This document shows, piece after piece, positions 15,371-24,557 of a stretch of 64,000 nt of DNA. How positions within the stretch are numbered: the stretch's first letter is position 1; the number at the start of each line of letters is the position of its first letter. Made by a program: the position numbers and the translations under genes. The stretch spans positions 1 to 64,000 of the forward strand of contig JAIPEL010000001.1 in the NCBI GenBank assembly GCA_021737185.1, read 5' to 3'. Below the pieces are notes generated by a model that was given only the letters and a program-made list of their open reading frames with translations, had not been told where the DNA came from and made no database searches. Origin of the DNA: Desulfobacterales bacterium (GTDB taxonomy: Bacteria; Desulfobacterota; Desulfobacteria; Desulfobacterales; CAFBRK01).

Positions 15371-16159
15371 ATGCCGGCGAAAGGAAAACAGTATTTTTTC
15401 ATCAGCTCCCTTGAAAAGGGGATCCGGATCCTGGAGCTGCTGGCGGAAAAAGAGGCGATCAGCATCTCGGATGCGGCGCGGCACCTGCAGACCAACCGGG
15501 CCGGTGTCCATCGATTTTTAGCGACGCTGCGCGAGCTCGGCTATGTAGAAAAAGACGAAGAGGACCGCTATCACCTGACGTTCCGCGTGGTGGAGCTCGG
15601 CATGAAGGTCGTCAACCGCCATGAACTTCTCCGGGTTGTCAGGCCCTACCTGCTGGAGCTATCCGTGGCGTTCAACGAAACCGTCAACCTGGGCCGTTTC
15701 AATGGAGGAGACATCCTTCACCTGGACAAGATCGACAGCCGGGAGATCCTTCGCATGGACAGCGAAATCGGATCCCGCGCACCGGCCTACTGCACCGGCC
15801 TGGGCAAGTCCGTGCTGGCGTTTTTGCCAGAAGAGGAGCTGAACGAATATCTGAAAAACACCCGGCTCAAGGCCCAAGGTCCAAATACGATCACCTCGCG
15901 CAGGCAGCTTCGAAAAGAGCTCGAACGGATTCGCAGGCAGGGATACGCCCTGGACAACGAGGAACTCTCCTCCGGGCTCAGGTGCATTGCCGCCCCGGTG
16001 TTCGACCATACCGGCCGCGCCGGCTACGCCGTGAGCGTCTCGGGTCCGGTGACGCGAATGACCATGGAGCGGATCGAAGCCATCCACCCGGTGGTCAGGC
16101 AAACCTGCCTACGCCTGTCGGAAAAGCTCGGCTCCGCTCAAGGGGCTGCCGGGGGATAA
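15371..16159 (+). CDS. IclR family transcriptional regulator
   Basis: The 262-residue protein has the N-terminal winged helix-turn-helix (about 10-75: SLEKGIRILELLAEKEAISI, then LQTNRAGVHRFLATLRELGY) and the C-terminal GAF-like effector domain (APAYCTGLGKSVLAFLP and GLRCIAAPVFDHTGRAGYAV are typical IclR signatures). IclR proteins usually control adjacent catabolic operons in response to the substrate or an intermediate. It is the first gene of a run of co-directional genes to about 29.9 kb and is probably their regulator. The ATG at 15371 follows GGAG. Confidence 0.9.
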   Translation: MPAKGKQYFFISSLEKGIRILELLAEKEAISISDAARHLQTNRAGVHRFLATLRELGYVEKDEEDRYHLTFRVVELGMKVVNRHELLRVVRPYLLELSVAFNETVNLGRFNGGDILHLDKIDSREILRMDSEIGSRAPAYCTGLGKSVLAFLPEEELNEYLKNTRLKAQGPNTITSRRQLRKELERIRRQGYALDNEELSSGLRCIAAPVFDHTGRAGYAVSVSGPVTRMTMERIEAIHPVVRQTCLRLSEKLGSAQGAAGG

Positions 16160-16193
16160 ACAACGGACATTTTTGGAGCAAGGAGTGGAAAAG

Positions 16194-17054
16194 ATGGCAC
16201 GCAAAAAGTTGAACCGATTCGATCTTCAGAATATGAAAGAGGCCCGGCAGCCGGCGGTTTGGATCACCGCCTACGACTACTGGACCGCACAGTTTGCCCA
16301 GCAGGCGGAGATGGACATGATCCTGGTGGGCGATTCGCTCGGGATGTGCATCTACGGCTATGACGGGACCGTTCCGGTCACCATGGACCAGTGCATCTAT
16401 CACAGCGAAGCCGTGCGGCGCGGGGCGCCCCAGACCTTTGTCATCGGCGACCTGCCGTTTCTCTCCTACCAGGTCAGCGTGGAGGAGGCCGTCCGCAATG
16501 CGGGCCGTTTTTACAAGGAGGCCGGAGTGGACGCCGTCAAACTGGAAGGCGGCGGGCGCGTCTCGGGCCAGATTCGCGCCATCGCAGACGGCGGTATGCT
16601 GGTCATGGGCCACATCGGACTGACGCCGCAAAGCTCCGGCCAGCTCGGCGGGTTCAAGGCGCAGGGCAGAACCGCGGAAACCGCAGAAGCCGTCATCGAA
16701 GACGCCCTGGCCGTCGAAGCCGCCGGGGCCTTTGCCATTCTGGTGGAAGCCGTGCCGCCTGAAGTCTGCGGCATCATCCGGGAACGGCTTGCGATTCCGG
16801 TATACAGCATCGGCGCCGGGGCGGATGCCGACGGCCAGCTCATGATCTGCAGCGACGTACTGGGCATCTTCCAGGCGTTCACGCCCAAGTTCGTCAAAAA
16901 GTATGAAAACCTGGCCGACAAGTCCATCAAAGCTCTCTCGGCCTACGCCAAAGAAGCACGGGAAGGCGTTTTTCCGGCCGATGAGCACACCTACAAGATG
17001 GTCGAGGGCGAGTACGAAAAGCTGACCGCCCTGCTGGAAAAGAAAACAACATAG
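16194..17054 (+). CDS. panB: 3-methyl-2-oxobutanoate hydroxymethyltransferase (PanB)
   Basis: The 286-residue enzyme interconverts 2-oxoisovalerate and ketopantoate using (methylene)tetrahydrofolate. Signatures: ITAYDYWTAQFA, LVGDSLGM (metal ligand Asp47), IGDLPFLSYQVS (Asp86), VKLEGG (Lys116), MGHIGLTPQS, LVEAVP (Glu185) and IGAGADADGQ. All active-site residues known for E. coli PanB have equivalents. There is no panC, panD or panE beside it. Instead it sits directly after an IclR regulator and before catabolic genes, so it may work in the cleavage direction or on another oxo acid. AAGGAG precedes the ATG. Confidence 0.85.
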   Translation: MARKKLNRFDLQNMKEARQPAVWITAYDYWTAQFAQQAEMDMILVGDSLGMCIYGYDGTVPVTMDQCIYHSEAVRRGAPQTFVIGDLPFLSYQVSVEEAVRNAGRFYKEAGVDAVKLEGGGRVSGQIRAIADGGMLVMGHIGLTPQSSGQLGGFKAQGRTAETAEAVIEDALAVEAAGAFAILVEAVPPEVCGIIRERLAIPVYSIGAGADADGQLMICSDVLGIFQAFTPKFVKKYENLADKSIKALSAYAKEAREGVFPADEHTYKMVEGEYEKLTALLEKKTT

Positions 17055-17102
17055 ACGAATGCTTGCAGCGGGGAATAATCAAATTTCAAGGAGGGAAACG
17101 GC

Positions 17103-18053
17103 ATGTCCGAGACGCTGAAAAAAATTCGCGCCTTCATGGAAAAAGAGGGTATTCCCGGCAGAGATGCCCACGATCTGCCCACCAGCAAGAAAACCTTCGC
17201 CGACGGGGCCCGTTATCGAATCGAAATTGCCGGCGTAGAAAGAGCCTCGACCATGGAGGCGCTCATCGACGAGTCGAAAAAACGCGGGGTGACGGTGCAC
17301 CGGGCGATCTGCGCAGTGGGCGGGTCGACCTACTGTGATTTTGAAGAGCTCAAGGCCATGGCCCAGATGGCCGCCGAAGAAAAAATCGAGGTCGTGATGA
17401 CAGTGGGCCACCGCAAGGCATGGGATGTGGGCTCCAAGGAGATCTCCAACCCCGAGGGGGCCATGCAGGGGTTTCGGCTGCGGGGATCGGACAACATCTC
17501 CTACCACATCGCCGACATCATGCGCTGCGTCGAGGCCGGCCACCGGGGGTTTCTGGTATACGACGAGGGGGTGCTGTTTCTGCTCGACAAGATGCGCAAA
17601 GAAGGGCTGCTTCCCAAGGAGACTTTTTTCAAATTCTCCGTGTTCGGCGGATACTGTTCGGCGGCGGGCGCACGGGTGATCGAATCGCTGGGGGTCAACT
17701 CCATGAACCCGATCGCCGACGTTTCCCTGCCGATTCTCGGCTCCATCCGGCAGGCGGTCGACATTCCGCTGGACGTTTACATCATCATCGTCGACGCGTT
17801 TGGCGGCATGTACCGCGCCTACGAGACCCCGGAGATCGCACGGGTGGCCTCGCCCTGTTATTTCAAGATCGAACCGGGCACCTCCGAGGGCGACATCTAC
17901 AAACCCTGGGTGACAGAAGCGTTTCACGACAATCTGATCCGACAGAAAGTCAAGATCGCCCAGGTCGTCAACGAACTGATGGCGAGACATGCTCCGGAAC
18001 TGAAAACTTCCGAAAAAGGCCCGGCCGACCTGGTGCTGCCGGTGGTGGGGTAG
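17103..18053 (+). CDS. U32-like TIM-barrel protein of unknown function
   Basis: The 316-residue product looks like a TIM barrel: repeated strand-helix units (VHRAICAVGG, IEVVMTVGHRKAW, HRGFLVYDEGVLFLL, DVYIIIVDAFGGMYRAYETP) and a KFSVFGGYCSAAGARVIESL segment that recalls the barrel of the peptidase U32 family. No signal peptide. I cannot name a reaction; peptidase, aldolase or isomerase chemistry are all possible. It lies between panB and the amino-acid dehydrogenase with short gaps (49 and 16 bases) and good ribosome sites (AAGGAGGG), so it is probably part of the same pathway. Confidence 0.6.
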   Translation: MSETLKKIRAFMEKEGIPGRDAHDLPTSKKTFADGARYRIEIAGVERASTMEALIDESKKRGVTVHRAICAVGGSTYCDFEELKAMAQMAAEEKIEVVMTVGHRKAWDVGSKEISNPEGAMQGFRLRGSDNISYHIADIMRCVEAGHRGFLVYDEGVLFLLDKMRKEGLLPKETFFKFSVFGGYCSAAGARVIESLGVNSMNPIADVSLPILGSIRQAVDIPLDVYIIIVDAFGGMYRAYETPEIARVASPCYFKIEPGTSEGDIYKPWVTEAFHDNLIRQKVKIAQVVNELMARHAPELKTSEKGPADLVLPVVG

Positions 18054-18068
18054 AAAGAGAGGCATTCG

Positions 18069-19307
18069 ATGGATAGTGTATTTGATGTGGCCATCAAAAA
18101 CATGAACCGGGCCGGCGAGCTGGGGGGGATCGACTCGCGAGTGCTGGAAGTGCTCCAGGAGCCCAAACGAATCCAGCAGTTCCGGATTCCGCTGAAGCTC
18201 AGCGACGGCTCATTTAAGGTGTTTCCGGCCTATCGGGTGCATTATTGCGACGCCCTCGGCCCGTTTCGGGACGGCACCCGCATCCGGCCGGACCTGACCC
18301 TGGACGAAGTCAAGGCCCTCGGGCTTTTTATGACCATCAAGCACTGCGCGGCGGCAATTCCTGCCGGCGGGGCCAAGGGCGGCATCCAGGCGGATCCCTC
18401 GAAGCTGGACAAGGTCGACTTGGAGCGTCTGGTGAGAGCCTTCGTCAGGTTTCTCCAGCCCAAGGGACCCTGGGAGGATGTGCCCGGCGCCGACATCGGC
18501 ACCGGCGAGCAGGCCATGGCCTGGATGCTCGACGAATACGAGCAGATCACCGGCCGGCACTGTCCGGCGGCCATCAACGACAAGCCGCCCATCCTGGGAG
18601 GATCCCTGGGCGGGGAGGAGGCCACCGGCCGGGGCGTGTTTCTGACCCTGGCCGCGGCGGCAAAAGACATGGGGATGGATCTTTCCAGCAGCCGGGCCGT
18701 GGTGCAGGGCTTCGGGCAGGTGGGATCGCACCTGGCCAGCCTGCTGAGCGAAACCGGGTGCCGGATCGTGGCAGTCAGCGACGTATACGGCGGAATTTTC
18801 AACGCGGATGGAATCGACATTTCCGCGTTGAAGGAGCAGGTTCGCAATACCGGCAGCGTAAAGGACTTTCCCGGGACCGAGCCGGTGGCCAACGATCGGA
18901 TTTTCGCAGTGGAATGCGACATCGCCGTCCCCGCGGCGGTCCATGACGTGATTCACACCGAAAATGCCGGTGAGATCAAGGCCCGGTTGATCGTCGAAGG
19001 GGCAAACGGACCGATCACCGACGGGGCCGACGCGATTCTCAACGACAAGGGGGTGACGATCGTGCCGGACGTCGTGGCCAACAGCGGCGGGGCCACCGTG
19101 TGCCACTTCGAGCGGACCCAGGGACTTTCCGACCAGTACTGGGACATCGAAACGGTGCAGGCCCAACTGAAGAAGCGGATCCTCGATGCATACCGGTTTG
19201 CCGCAGAGGCGGCGAAAGAGGCGGGAAACCAATCTCTTCGGGTGGGGGCCTGGATTTACGCCCTGAAAAAAATCGAACAGGCGATGAAGCTTCGCGGCTG
19301 GGTGTAG
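18069..19307 (+). CDS. Glu/Leu/Phe/Val dehydrogenase family enzyme
   Basis: The 412-residue protein matches the NAD(P)-dependent amino-acid dehydrogenase family. It has the substrate-domain motif IPAGGAKGGIQADP with the catalytic/substrate Lys, DVPGADIGTGEQAMAWMLDE, the Rossmann loop VVQGFGQVGSHLA and IVEGANGPITDGAD. Length fits glutamate dehydrogenase (about 410-420) rather than leucine/valine dehydrogenase (about 360), but the substrate cannot be fixed by eye. In this cluster it could capture or release the ammonium and amino groups of the degraded compound. Confidence 0.85.
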   Translation: MDSVFDVAIKNMNRAGELGGIDSRVLEVLQEPKRIQQFRIPLKLSDGSFKVFPAYRVHYCDALGPFRDGTRIRPDLTLDEVKALGLFMTIKHCAAAIPAGGAKGGIQADPSKLDKVDLERLVRAFVRFLQPKGPWEDVPGADIGTGEQAMAWMLDEYEQITGRHCPAAINDKPPILGGSLGGEEATGRGVFLTLAAAAKDMGMDLSSSRAVVQGFGQVGSHLASLLSETGCRIVAVSDVYGGIFNADGIDISALKEQVRNTGSVKDFPGTEPVANDRIFAVECDIAVPAAVHDVIHTENAGEIKARLIVEGANGPITDGADAILNDKGVTIVPDVVANSGGATVCHFERTQGLSDQYWDIETVQAQLKKRILDAYRFAAEAAKEAGNQSLRVGAWIYALKKIEQAMKLRGWV

Positions 19308-19391
19308 CCGCCTGGCACTGGTTGGCGGGAGTTCCAGGTTCCAGGTTTCAAATGTAAGGTTTCAAGTGAACCCACAAACAGGAGATGCCCG

Positions 19392-20564
19392 ATGACCCTG
19401 TTTACACTGGAAGAATACAAGGCCCGGATCCATGCGGTGAAAAAACGCATGGAGGCGTCGGAAATCGAGGTCCTGGTGGCCTCGGATCCGGCCAACATGA
19501 ACTACCTGACCGGCTACGACGGATGGTCGTTTTACGTGCCCCAGTGCGTGGTGCTGGCGGCCGACAGCGAAGAACCGGTCTGGATCGGCAGGAAAATGGA
19601 CGCCAACGGCGCCCGGCTGACCACCTGGCTTGCAGAAGAAAACATTCTGGGCTACCCGGAAGACTATGTCCAGTCCCCGGTCAAGCATCCCATGAACGTC
19701 GCCGGCGAAGAAATCCAGCGCCGCGGCTGGGCAGGGCGAACCGTGGGCGTGGAGATGGACGCGTACTACTTTACGGCCCGCAGCCTTGCCGAGCTTAAAA
19801 AAAGCCTGCCCGAAGCGCGGTTTGCCAACGCGGACCTGCTGGTGAACTGGGTAAGACTGGTCAAGTCCGACGCCGAGATCGCGCTGATGAAAGAGGCTGG
19901 AAAGATCGCCGAACGAGTCATGCAGACGGCCATCGACCGCCTCGAACCCGGGGTCCGGGAATGCGACGCCGTGGCCGACGTCTACCGGGCCCAGATGTCG
20001 GGCACGCCGCAGTTCGGGGGAGACTACCCGTCCATCGTACCGATGATGCCCACCGGCGAGAAGACCTCGGCCCCGCACCTGACCTGGACTGACGCCCCCT
20101 ATGAAAACGAACAGATGGTCAACCTGGAGCTGGCCGCCTGCCGTCACCGGTATCACTGCCCCATTGCCCGCACCGCTTATCTGGGCAAGCAGCCCCCCGA
20201 CAAACTCGTTTCTTTGGCCGAGCATACCGTCGAAGGGCTCAACCTGACCCTGGACGCCATCAAGCCGGAAATGCGCTGCGAAGAGGTGGAGCAGGTCTGG
20301 CGCGAACACATCGCCAAGGCCGGCCTTACGAAGGAGTCTCGCATCGGCTATGCCCTGGGGCTGAACTACCCGCCGGACTGGGGGGAGCACACCGCCAGCC
20401 TGCGGCCCGGAGACAAAACGGTCCTGGCCCCGAATATGACCTTTCACATGATCCTGGGCATGTGGATGGACGAATACGGTTTCGAGTGCAGCGAGTCTTT
20501 CCGGGTGACTGAAGCCGGCTGCGAAACCTTTGCCGATTTTCCCCGGAAGCTGTTCGTAAAATAG
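19392..20564 (+). CDS. Ectoine hydrolase-like (DoeA/EutD) M24-fold hydrolase, copy 1
   Basis: The 390-residue protein has a creatinase-like N-terminal domain and a pita-bread C-terminal domain. Diagnostic strings, as I recall them from DoeA/EutD ectoine hydrolases, are SDPANMNYLTGYDGWSFYV, GYPEDYVQSP, HRYHCPIARTAYLG, YPPDWGEHTASLRPGD and the C-terminal PRKLFVK. The Asp and His ligands of true M24 metallopeptidases are not in their usual motifs, as in creatinase and DoeA. DoeA opens the ectoine ring to N-acetyl-diaminobutyrate. Here the substrate may be ectoine or another cyclic amidine or amide. A second, divergent copy lies at 28169. Confidence 0.8.
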   Translation: MTLFTLEEYKARIHAVKKRMEASEIEVLVASDPANMNYLTGYDGWSFYVPQCVVLAADSEEPVWIGRKMDANGARLTTWLAEENILGYPEDYVQSPVKHPMNVAGEEIQRRGWAGRTVGVEMDAYYFTARSLAELKKSLPEARFANADLLVNWVRLVKSDAEIALMKEAGKIAERVMQTAIDRLEPGVRECDAVADVYRAQMSGTPQFGGDYPSIVPMMPTGEKTSAPHLTWTDAPYENEQMVNLELAACRHRYHCPIARTAYLGKQPPDKLVSLAEHTVEGLNLTLDAIKPEMRCEEVEQVWREHIAKAGLTKESRIGYALGLNYPPDWGEHTASLRPGDKTVLAPNMTFHMILGMWMDEYGFECSESFRVTEAGCETFADFPRKLFVK

Positions 20565-20635
20565 CGTCCGGTGTGCAAACCACCGGATCACCGGATTTCG
20601 AAACACCAAACACGAAACACGAGACACCAGCTAAA

Positions 20636-21367
20636 ATGCTGTATACGACGAAAAAAGGACGGGTGAGCAGCGGCGAGGCGATCGGCATTCTGCTGCTGGA
20701 CACCGCCGTTCCGTTTATCCCCGGCGACGTGGCCAACGCCACCACCTACGGCTACCCGGTCCGGTTCCAGAAGGTCGAAGGCTTTTCCGTGGCCCGGGCG
20801 CTTGACAAGGACCCCGGGGTCTACGACGCCTTGAAATCGGCCGCCGATTCGCTGGTCGCTCAAGGTGTGCGCGCGGTCACCGGAGACTGCGGATTCATGG
20901 CGGTCCACCAGCGGCGTCTGAGCGAAGAACTCCGCGTACCGGTGTTTTTGTCCAGCCTGATCCAGATTCCCTTTATCCTGGCGATGATCGGCGAAGGGGC
21001 GAAGGTGGGGGTGGTCACGGCCGACTCGACCCGCCTTGACGACGCCCTTTTACAAGAGATCGGAACGGCAGACCCCGGCCGGGTCGCCGTCGCCGGACTG
21101 CAGGATTGCCCGTCGTTTTACCCCTTCGCCATCGAAGAGACCGGGACCCTGGATGCCGAGGCCGTGGAGGCGGAGGTGGTGGCCGCCGCCGAAGAGCTCG
21201 TGGCCCGGGAAACGTCGGTAAGGGCGATGCTGCTCGAATGCAGCCTGCTTCCGCCCTATGCGGCGTCGGTCCAGGAGGCTGTCGGCCTGCCGGTGTTCGA
21301 CTATGTGACCATGATCGACTACGTGTTTTCCGCAGTGGTTCGCCGGCGATTTTCCGGCTTTATGTAG
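20636..21367 (+). CDS. Aspartate/glutamate racemase-like protein (possible EutA analogue)
   Basis: The 243-residue protein shows the two-Cys layout of the Asp/Glu racemase and maleate isomerase superfamily: Cys85 in VTGDCGFMAV and Cys202 in LLECSLLPPY, with the strand GAKVGVVTADSTRL between. EutA of ectoine utilisation operons belongs to this superfamily, so with neighbouring DoeA- and EutB-like genes a EutA-like role is plausible. The ribosome site is weak (GAGACACCAG). The 70 bases upstream are made of a repeated ACAC/GAAACAC word. Confidence 0.75.
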   Translation: MLYTTKKGRVSSGEAIGILLLDTAVPFIPGDVANATTYGYPVRFQKVEGFSVARALDKDPGVYDALKSAADSLVAQGVRAVTGDCGFMAVHQRRLSEELRVPVFLSSLIQIPFILAMIGEGAKVGVVTADSTRLDDALLQEIGTADPGRVAVAGLQDCPSFYPFAIEETGTLDAEAVEAEVVAAAEELVARETSVRAMLLECSLLPPYAASVQEAVGLPVFDYVTMIDYVFSAVVRRRFSGFM

Positions 21368-21435
21368 CCGAAGGCAATACTGCCCGCCGGTCCGGCCGGG
21401 AGGCCGGCGCTGAACAACGCCGAAGGAGGCGGCAA

Positions 21436-22644
21436 GTGGATATATCCAAGAGGATCGAAGAACTCGGACCGGAGCTCATCGAGCTTCGCCGGGATTTCCA
21501 TCGCCACCCGGAGCTTGGACTGCAGGAAGTGCGCACCGGGGCCAAGGTCGCCGAGTATCTCGAAAACCTGGGGATGAAGGTCGTCCGGATGAACCGGACC
21601 GGGGTGGTGGGGCTGCTCAAAGGGGGCCGGCCCGGCCCCACCCTCATGCTCCGGGCCGACATGGACGCGCTTCCGATCACAGAAGAGACCGGGCTTTCCT
21701 TTCAGTCCGAAAACGATGGCGTGATGCATGCCTGCGGACACGATGCCCACACGGCCATGCTGATGGTGGCTGCAAAGATCCTTTCGGACATGAAGGATCG
21801 GATCGACGGGAACATCAAATTCGTCTTCCAGCCCAACGAGGAAAATGTCGGCGCCCTGGCCATGATCGAAGAAGGGGCGCTGGAAAATCCCAGGGTCGAT
21901 GCCTGCATGGGCATTCACGTCTGGGCGCCGCTTCCGACGGGGCAGCTGGGGATCAGCGCCGGCTGCGTGATGGCCGGTATGGAACACTTCGAATTGGTGA
22001 TCAAGGGCAAGGGCGGCCACACCGCAACCCCCCAGAGCGCGGTGGATCCGATCCTTGCCGCCGCTTCGGTGATCCAGTCGGTCCAGATGATCCAGACCCG
22101 GGAGGTGGACGTTCTCAAAGAGCCGACCATCATCATGTTCGGCAAAATCGAGGGGGGCACCGCCTCCAACGTGATTCCGGACTCGGTGACCCTGTCCGGG
22201 ACCATGCGATACATGTACGAGGGGCCCGAAGACAGCCCGGACAACCCCAAGAACCGCTTCGAGCGCATCGTGGCCCGGATCTGCGAGGCTCATCGCGCCG
22301 GCTACTCGCTTTCCTTTCTCTACGGGCACCCCACTCTGGTCAACCATCCGGAGATCATGGAACTGATCCGCTGTGCGGCGGGGGAAAAACTGCCGACGGC
22401 CGTGAAGCTGGTGCCTTTGGTCACTCTGGCCGGCGAAGATTTTTCAGAGTTCGCCTGCCGGGTGCCCGGAGGGTTTTGCTTTCTCGGCGCCGGCAAAAAC
22501 GCTCCGGAAGAAAACTTTCCTCATCATCATCCCCGGTTCGATATCGATGAAAGGGCGCTGCCGGTCGGCGTCGCGCTTCACGTGCAAAGCGCCCTTTCGT
22601 TTTTCGACCATGCCGACCGGCTGTCGTTTCTGAAGAAAGGGTAA
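21436..22644 (+). CDS. M20 family amidohydrolase/deacylase
   Basis: The 402-residue enzyme has the M20D signature: metal ligands in HACGHDAHTAMLM (Cys100, His102), the catalytic Glu pair in FQPNEEN (135-136), His161 in MGIHVWAP and a C-terminal HHHPRFDID. Relatives are hippurate hydrolase and N-acyl-L-amino-acid amidohydrolase, which cleave N-acyl amino acids. It could remove the acyl group from a ring-opened product of the DoeA-like enzymes, replacing the unrelated DoeB/EutE deacetylase. The start is a GTG at 21436 with AAGGAGG upstream. Confidence 0.87.
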   Translation: MDISKRIEELGPELIELRRDFHRHPELGLQEVRTGAKVAEYLENLGMKVVRMNRTGVVGLLKGGRPGPTLMLRADMDALPITEETGLSFQSENDGVMHACGHDAHTAMLMVAAKILSDMKDRIDGNIKFVFQPNEENVGALAMIEEGALENPRVDACMGIHVWAPLPTGQLGISAGCVMAGMEHFELVIKGKGGHTATPQSAVDPILAAASVIQSVQMIQTREVDVLKEPTIIMFGKIEGGTASNVIPDSVTLSGTMRYMYEGPEDSPDNPKNRFERIVARICEAHRAGYSLSFLYGHPTLVNHPEIMELIRCAAGEKLPTAVKLVPLVTLAGEDFSEFACRVPGGFCFLGAGKNAPEENFPHHHPRFDIDERALPVGVALHVQSALSFFDHADRLSFLKKG

Positions 22645-22727
22645 GTGCAACGCCGATCCCGACGACCGGGTCGGCCGGGTAAAACCTGAAACCAACATCG
22701 GATCCATTCAAAGAGAGGAGTCAAGTC

Positions 22728-23780
22728 ATGAGAAAAATTCTGAGTATCGCATTGGCAATCGTGCTGGTGGTTTCCGTCGGCGCCGCCATGGCCGCAGAGT
22801 ACAAGGGCGGTCCGATCAAGGCGCGCCTGGCATCCGAGGAGATCGAAGGCGATTTTATGACCGTGTGGGCCAACAATTTCTCGGATCACATGAAGAAATG
22901 GTCCGACGGAAAAATCGACGTCAATGTCTATCCCTACGGCACGTTGGGCGCCACCGGCGACATCAACGAGTTGGCCCAGCTCGGCGTGGTGGAGTTCGTC
23001 TTTTCCGACTACGCCTGGATCAGCTCCTTTGTTCCCCAGGCCCAGGTGCTGGCGCTGAATTACCTGTTTCCCACCGAACGGGTTCCGGAAGTGCTCGACT
23101 GGATGATCAAAAACGGGGATTTCTTCCCCCTGCTCGACCAGGCCTTCCGAAAAAACGGCCTGGTACCGATGAGCATCATGTACGAAGGGTGGCAGTGGGT
23201 GACCTCGAAAAGACCGATCAAAAAGCCGAGCGACATGGACGGGCTCAAGGTGCGGCTGATGTCTTCCAAGCTTCTGGTGGAAGACTACCAGGCTTACGGG
23301 GCCAGCCCGACGCCCATGGACTACGGGGAAGTATACAGCGGGCTTCAGATGGGCCTGATCGACGCCCAGGTCAACCCGCTGTTTGCCATTTACAGCATGA
23401 AGTTCTACGAAGTGCAGGACTACTTCACCCAGCTCAAGAGCGAGCCGTTTTTAGGCATCCCCACGGCCAACCTGGATTTCTTCGAAAGCCTGCCTGAAGA
23501 GGTCCAAAACGAGATGCTCAGCTTCTGGCAGGAGTCGATCATCCCGGCCGGCAATTGGATCGACGAGCGAAACGCCAGCGACAAGGCCAAGATGATGAAG
23601 GCCAAGCCCGAAGCGGTGTTCCATGTGATCGACGATGCGGCCGTTGTCCAGTTCAAGAAGGAAGCCGAAACCGTCTATCCGAAATTCACCAAGATCGGCG
23701 GTGAGGGGGCCGATCAGATTCTCGATGCCCTGCTCAAAGACATCGAGGACGCGAAAAAGGCCCTCGGCATCGAGATGTAG
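22728..23780 (+). CDS. TRAP transporter substrate-binding protein (DctP type), copy 1
   Basis: The 350-residue protein begins with a signal peptide (LSIALAIVLVVSVGAAMAAE) and is periplasmic. The TRAP-SBP core includes DGLKVRLMSS with the conserved substrate-carboxylate-binding Arg, and GEVYSGLQMGLIDAQVNPLF. It delivers a carboxylated solute to the DctQM permease encoded next. A strong hairpin (23794-23825) separates it from dctQ, an arrangement that often raises binding-protein yield over membrane subunits. Confidence 0.9.
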   Translation: MRKILSIALAIVLVVSVGAAMAAEYKGGPIKARLASEEIEGDFMTVWANNFSDHMKKWSDGKIDVNVYPYGTLGATGDINELAQLGVVEFVFSDYAWISSFVPQAQVLALNYLFPTERVPEVLDWMIKNGDFFPLLDQAFRKNGLVPMSIMYEGWQWVTSKRPIKKPSDMDGLKVRLMSSKLLVEDYQAYGASPTPMDYGEVYSGLQMGLIDAQVNPLFAIYSMKFYEVQDYFTQLKSEPFLGIPTANLDFFESLPEEVQNEMLSFWQESIIPAGNWIDERNASDKAKMMKAKPEAVFHVIDDAAVVQFKKEAETVYPKFTKIGGEGADQILDALLKDIEDAKKALGIEM

Positions 23781-23793
23781 GCAAAGGAAATTC

Positions 23794-23825
23794 ACCGCAG
23801 GCCGGGTCGGTAAACGGCCTGCGGT
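23794..23825 (+). promoter_or_regulatory. Intercistronic hairpin between binding protein and dctQ
   Basis: ACCGCAGGCCG, ten-base loop, CGGCCTGCGGT: a perfect 11-bp stem right after the binding-protein gene, without a following T run. It may stabilise the upstream mRNA end or partly attenuate transcription into the permease genes. Confidence 0.6.
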
Positions 23826-23972
23826 GCCGTTGGTTCTTCGGAAGAATCCGGAGAATCGAAATTCGAATTTCGGATTTCGTGCTTCGAAATTTGCAAATAC
23901 CGCGTCCTCGGGCAGGAATACTTCGGCAGCCGCTGCGCGGTGAAAAACCTCCTGACCGGCGAGGAGAAAAAG

Positions 23973-24557
23973 ATGGGAGAGCAAAGCGGGAACGAAAAAA
24001 AACCGAGCAAGCTGAGACTGTTCAACCGGTATCTGGGAAAGGCCGTCAATGCCATGGAAGTGTCGATCCTGGTATCTTGCGTGGCGGCCCTGGCGGTACT
24101 GTTGATGGTCAACGTGTTCGCCCGAACCTTTTTCCAGAGCATCTACTTTGCCGAGGAGGTGTCCAAGTTTCTCGTGATGCTCACCACCTTCACCGGCGTC
24201 AGCTATGGGGTTCGAAAGGCGCGGCACATCCGGATGGGGGCGTTTTTGGACGCCATGCCTCCGAAAATGGAAAAGGTCTTTTTAATCATTATCTGTGCGG
24301 TCAGCGCCGTGGTGATGGGAATCATGACCTGGTTCTCCTACCAGTATCTCCTCAACGCCATGAACAGAGGGCATGTGACGCCGGCCCTGCGGATGCCCTC
24401 ATGGACTTTCTACGTGATCATCCCGATCGGATTCGGCCTGGCGACGATTCAGTACATCCGGACCATCATCAAGAACCTCATCGAAAAAGATCCCTGGCAG
24501 TCGCCGGACCAGCAGAGCGAATACGAAGATGAAGAGGTCGGGGGGGTGCAGCTATGA
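23973..24557 (+). CDS. TRAP transporter small permease subunit (DctQ type)
   Basis: The 194-residue membrane protein has four hydrophobic helices (SILVSCVAALAVLLMVNVFA, ITVG-like segments in the middle, VFLIIICAVSAVVMGIM, FYVIIPIGFGLATIQYI) and the conserved VNVFARTFF...FAEEVSKFLV region of DctQ proteins. GAGGAG lies before the ATG at 23973; an upstream GTG at 23940 is less likely. The stop overlaps the dctM start by four bases (ATGA), so the two subunits are coupled. Confidence 0.88.
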   Translation: MGEQSGNEKKPSKLRLFNRYLGKAVNAMEVSILVSCVAALAVLLMVNVFARTFFQSIYFAEEVSKFLVMLTTFTGVSYGVRKARHIRMGAFLDAMPPKMEKVFLIIICAVSAVVMGIMTWFSYQYLLNAMNRGHVTPALRMPSWTFYVIIPIGFGLATIQYIRTIIKNLIEKDPWQSPDQQSEYEDEEVGGVQL

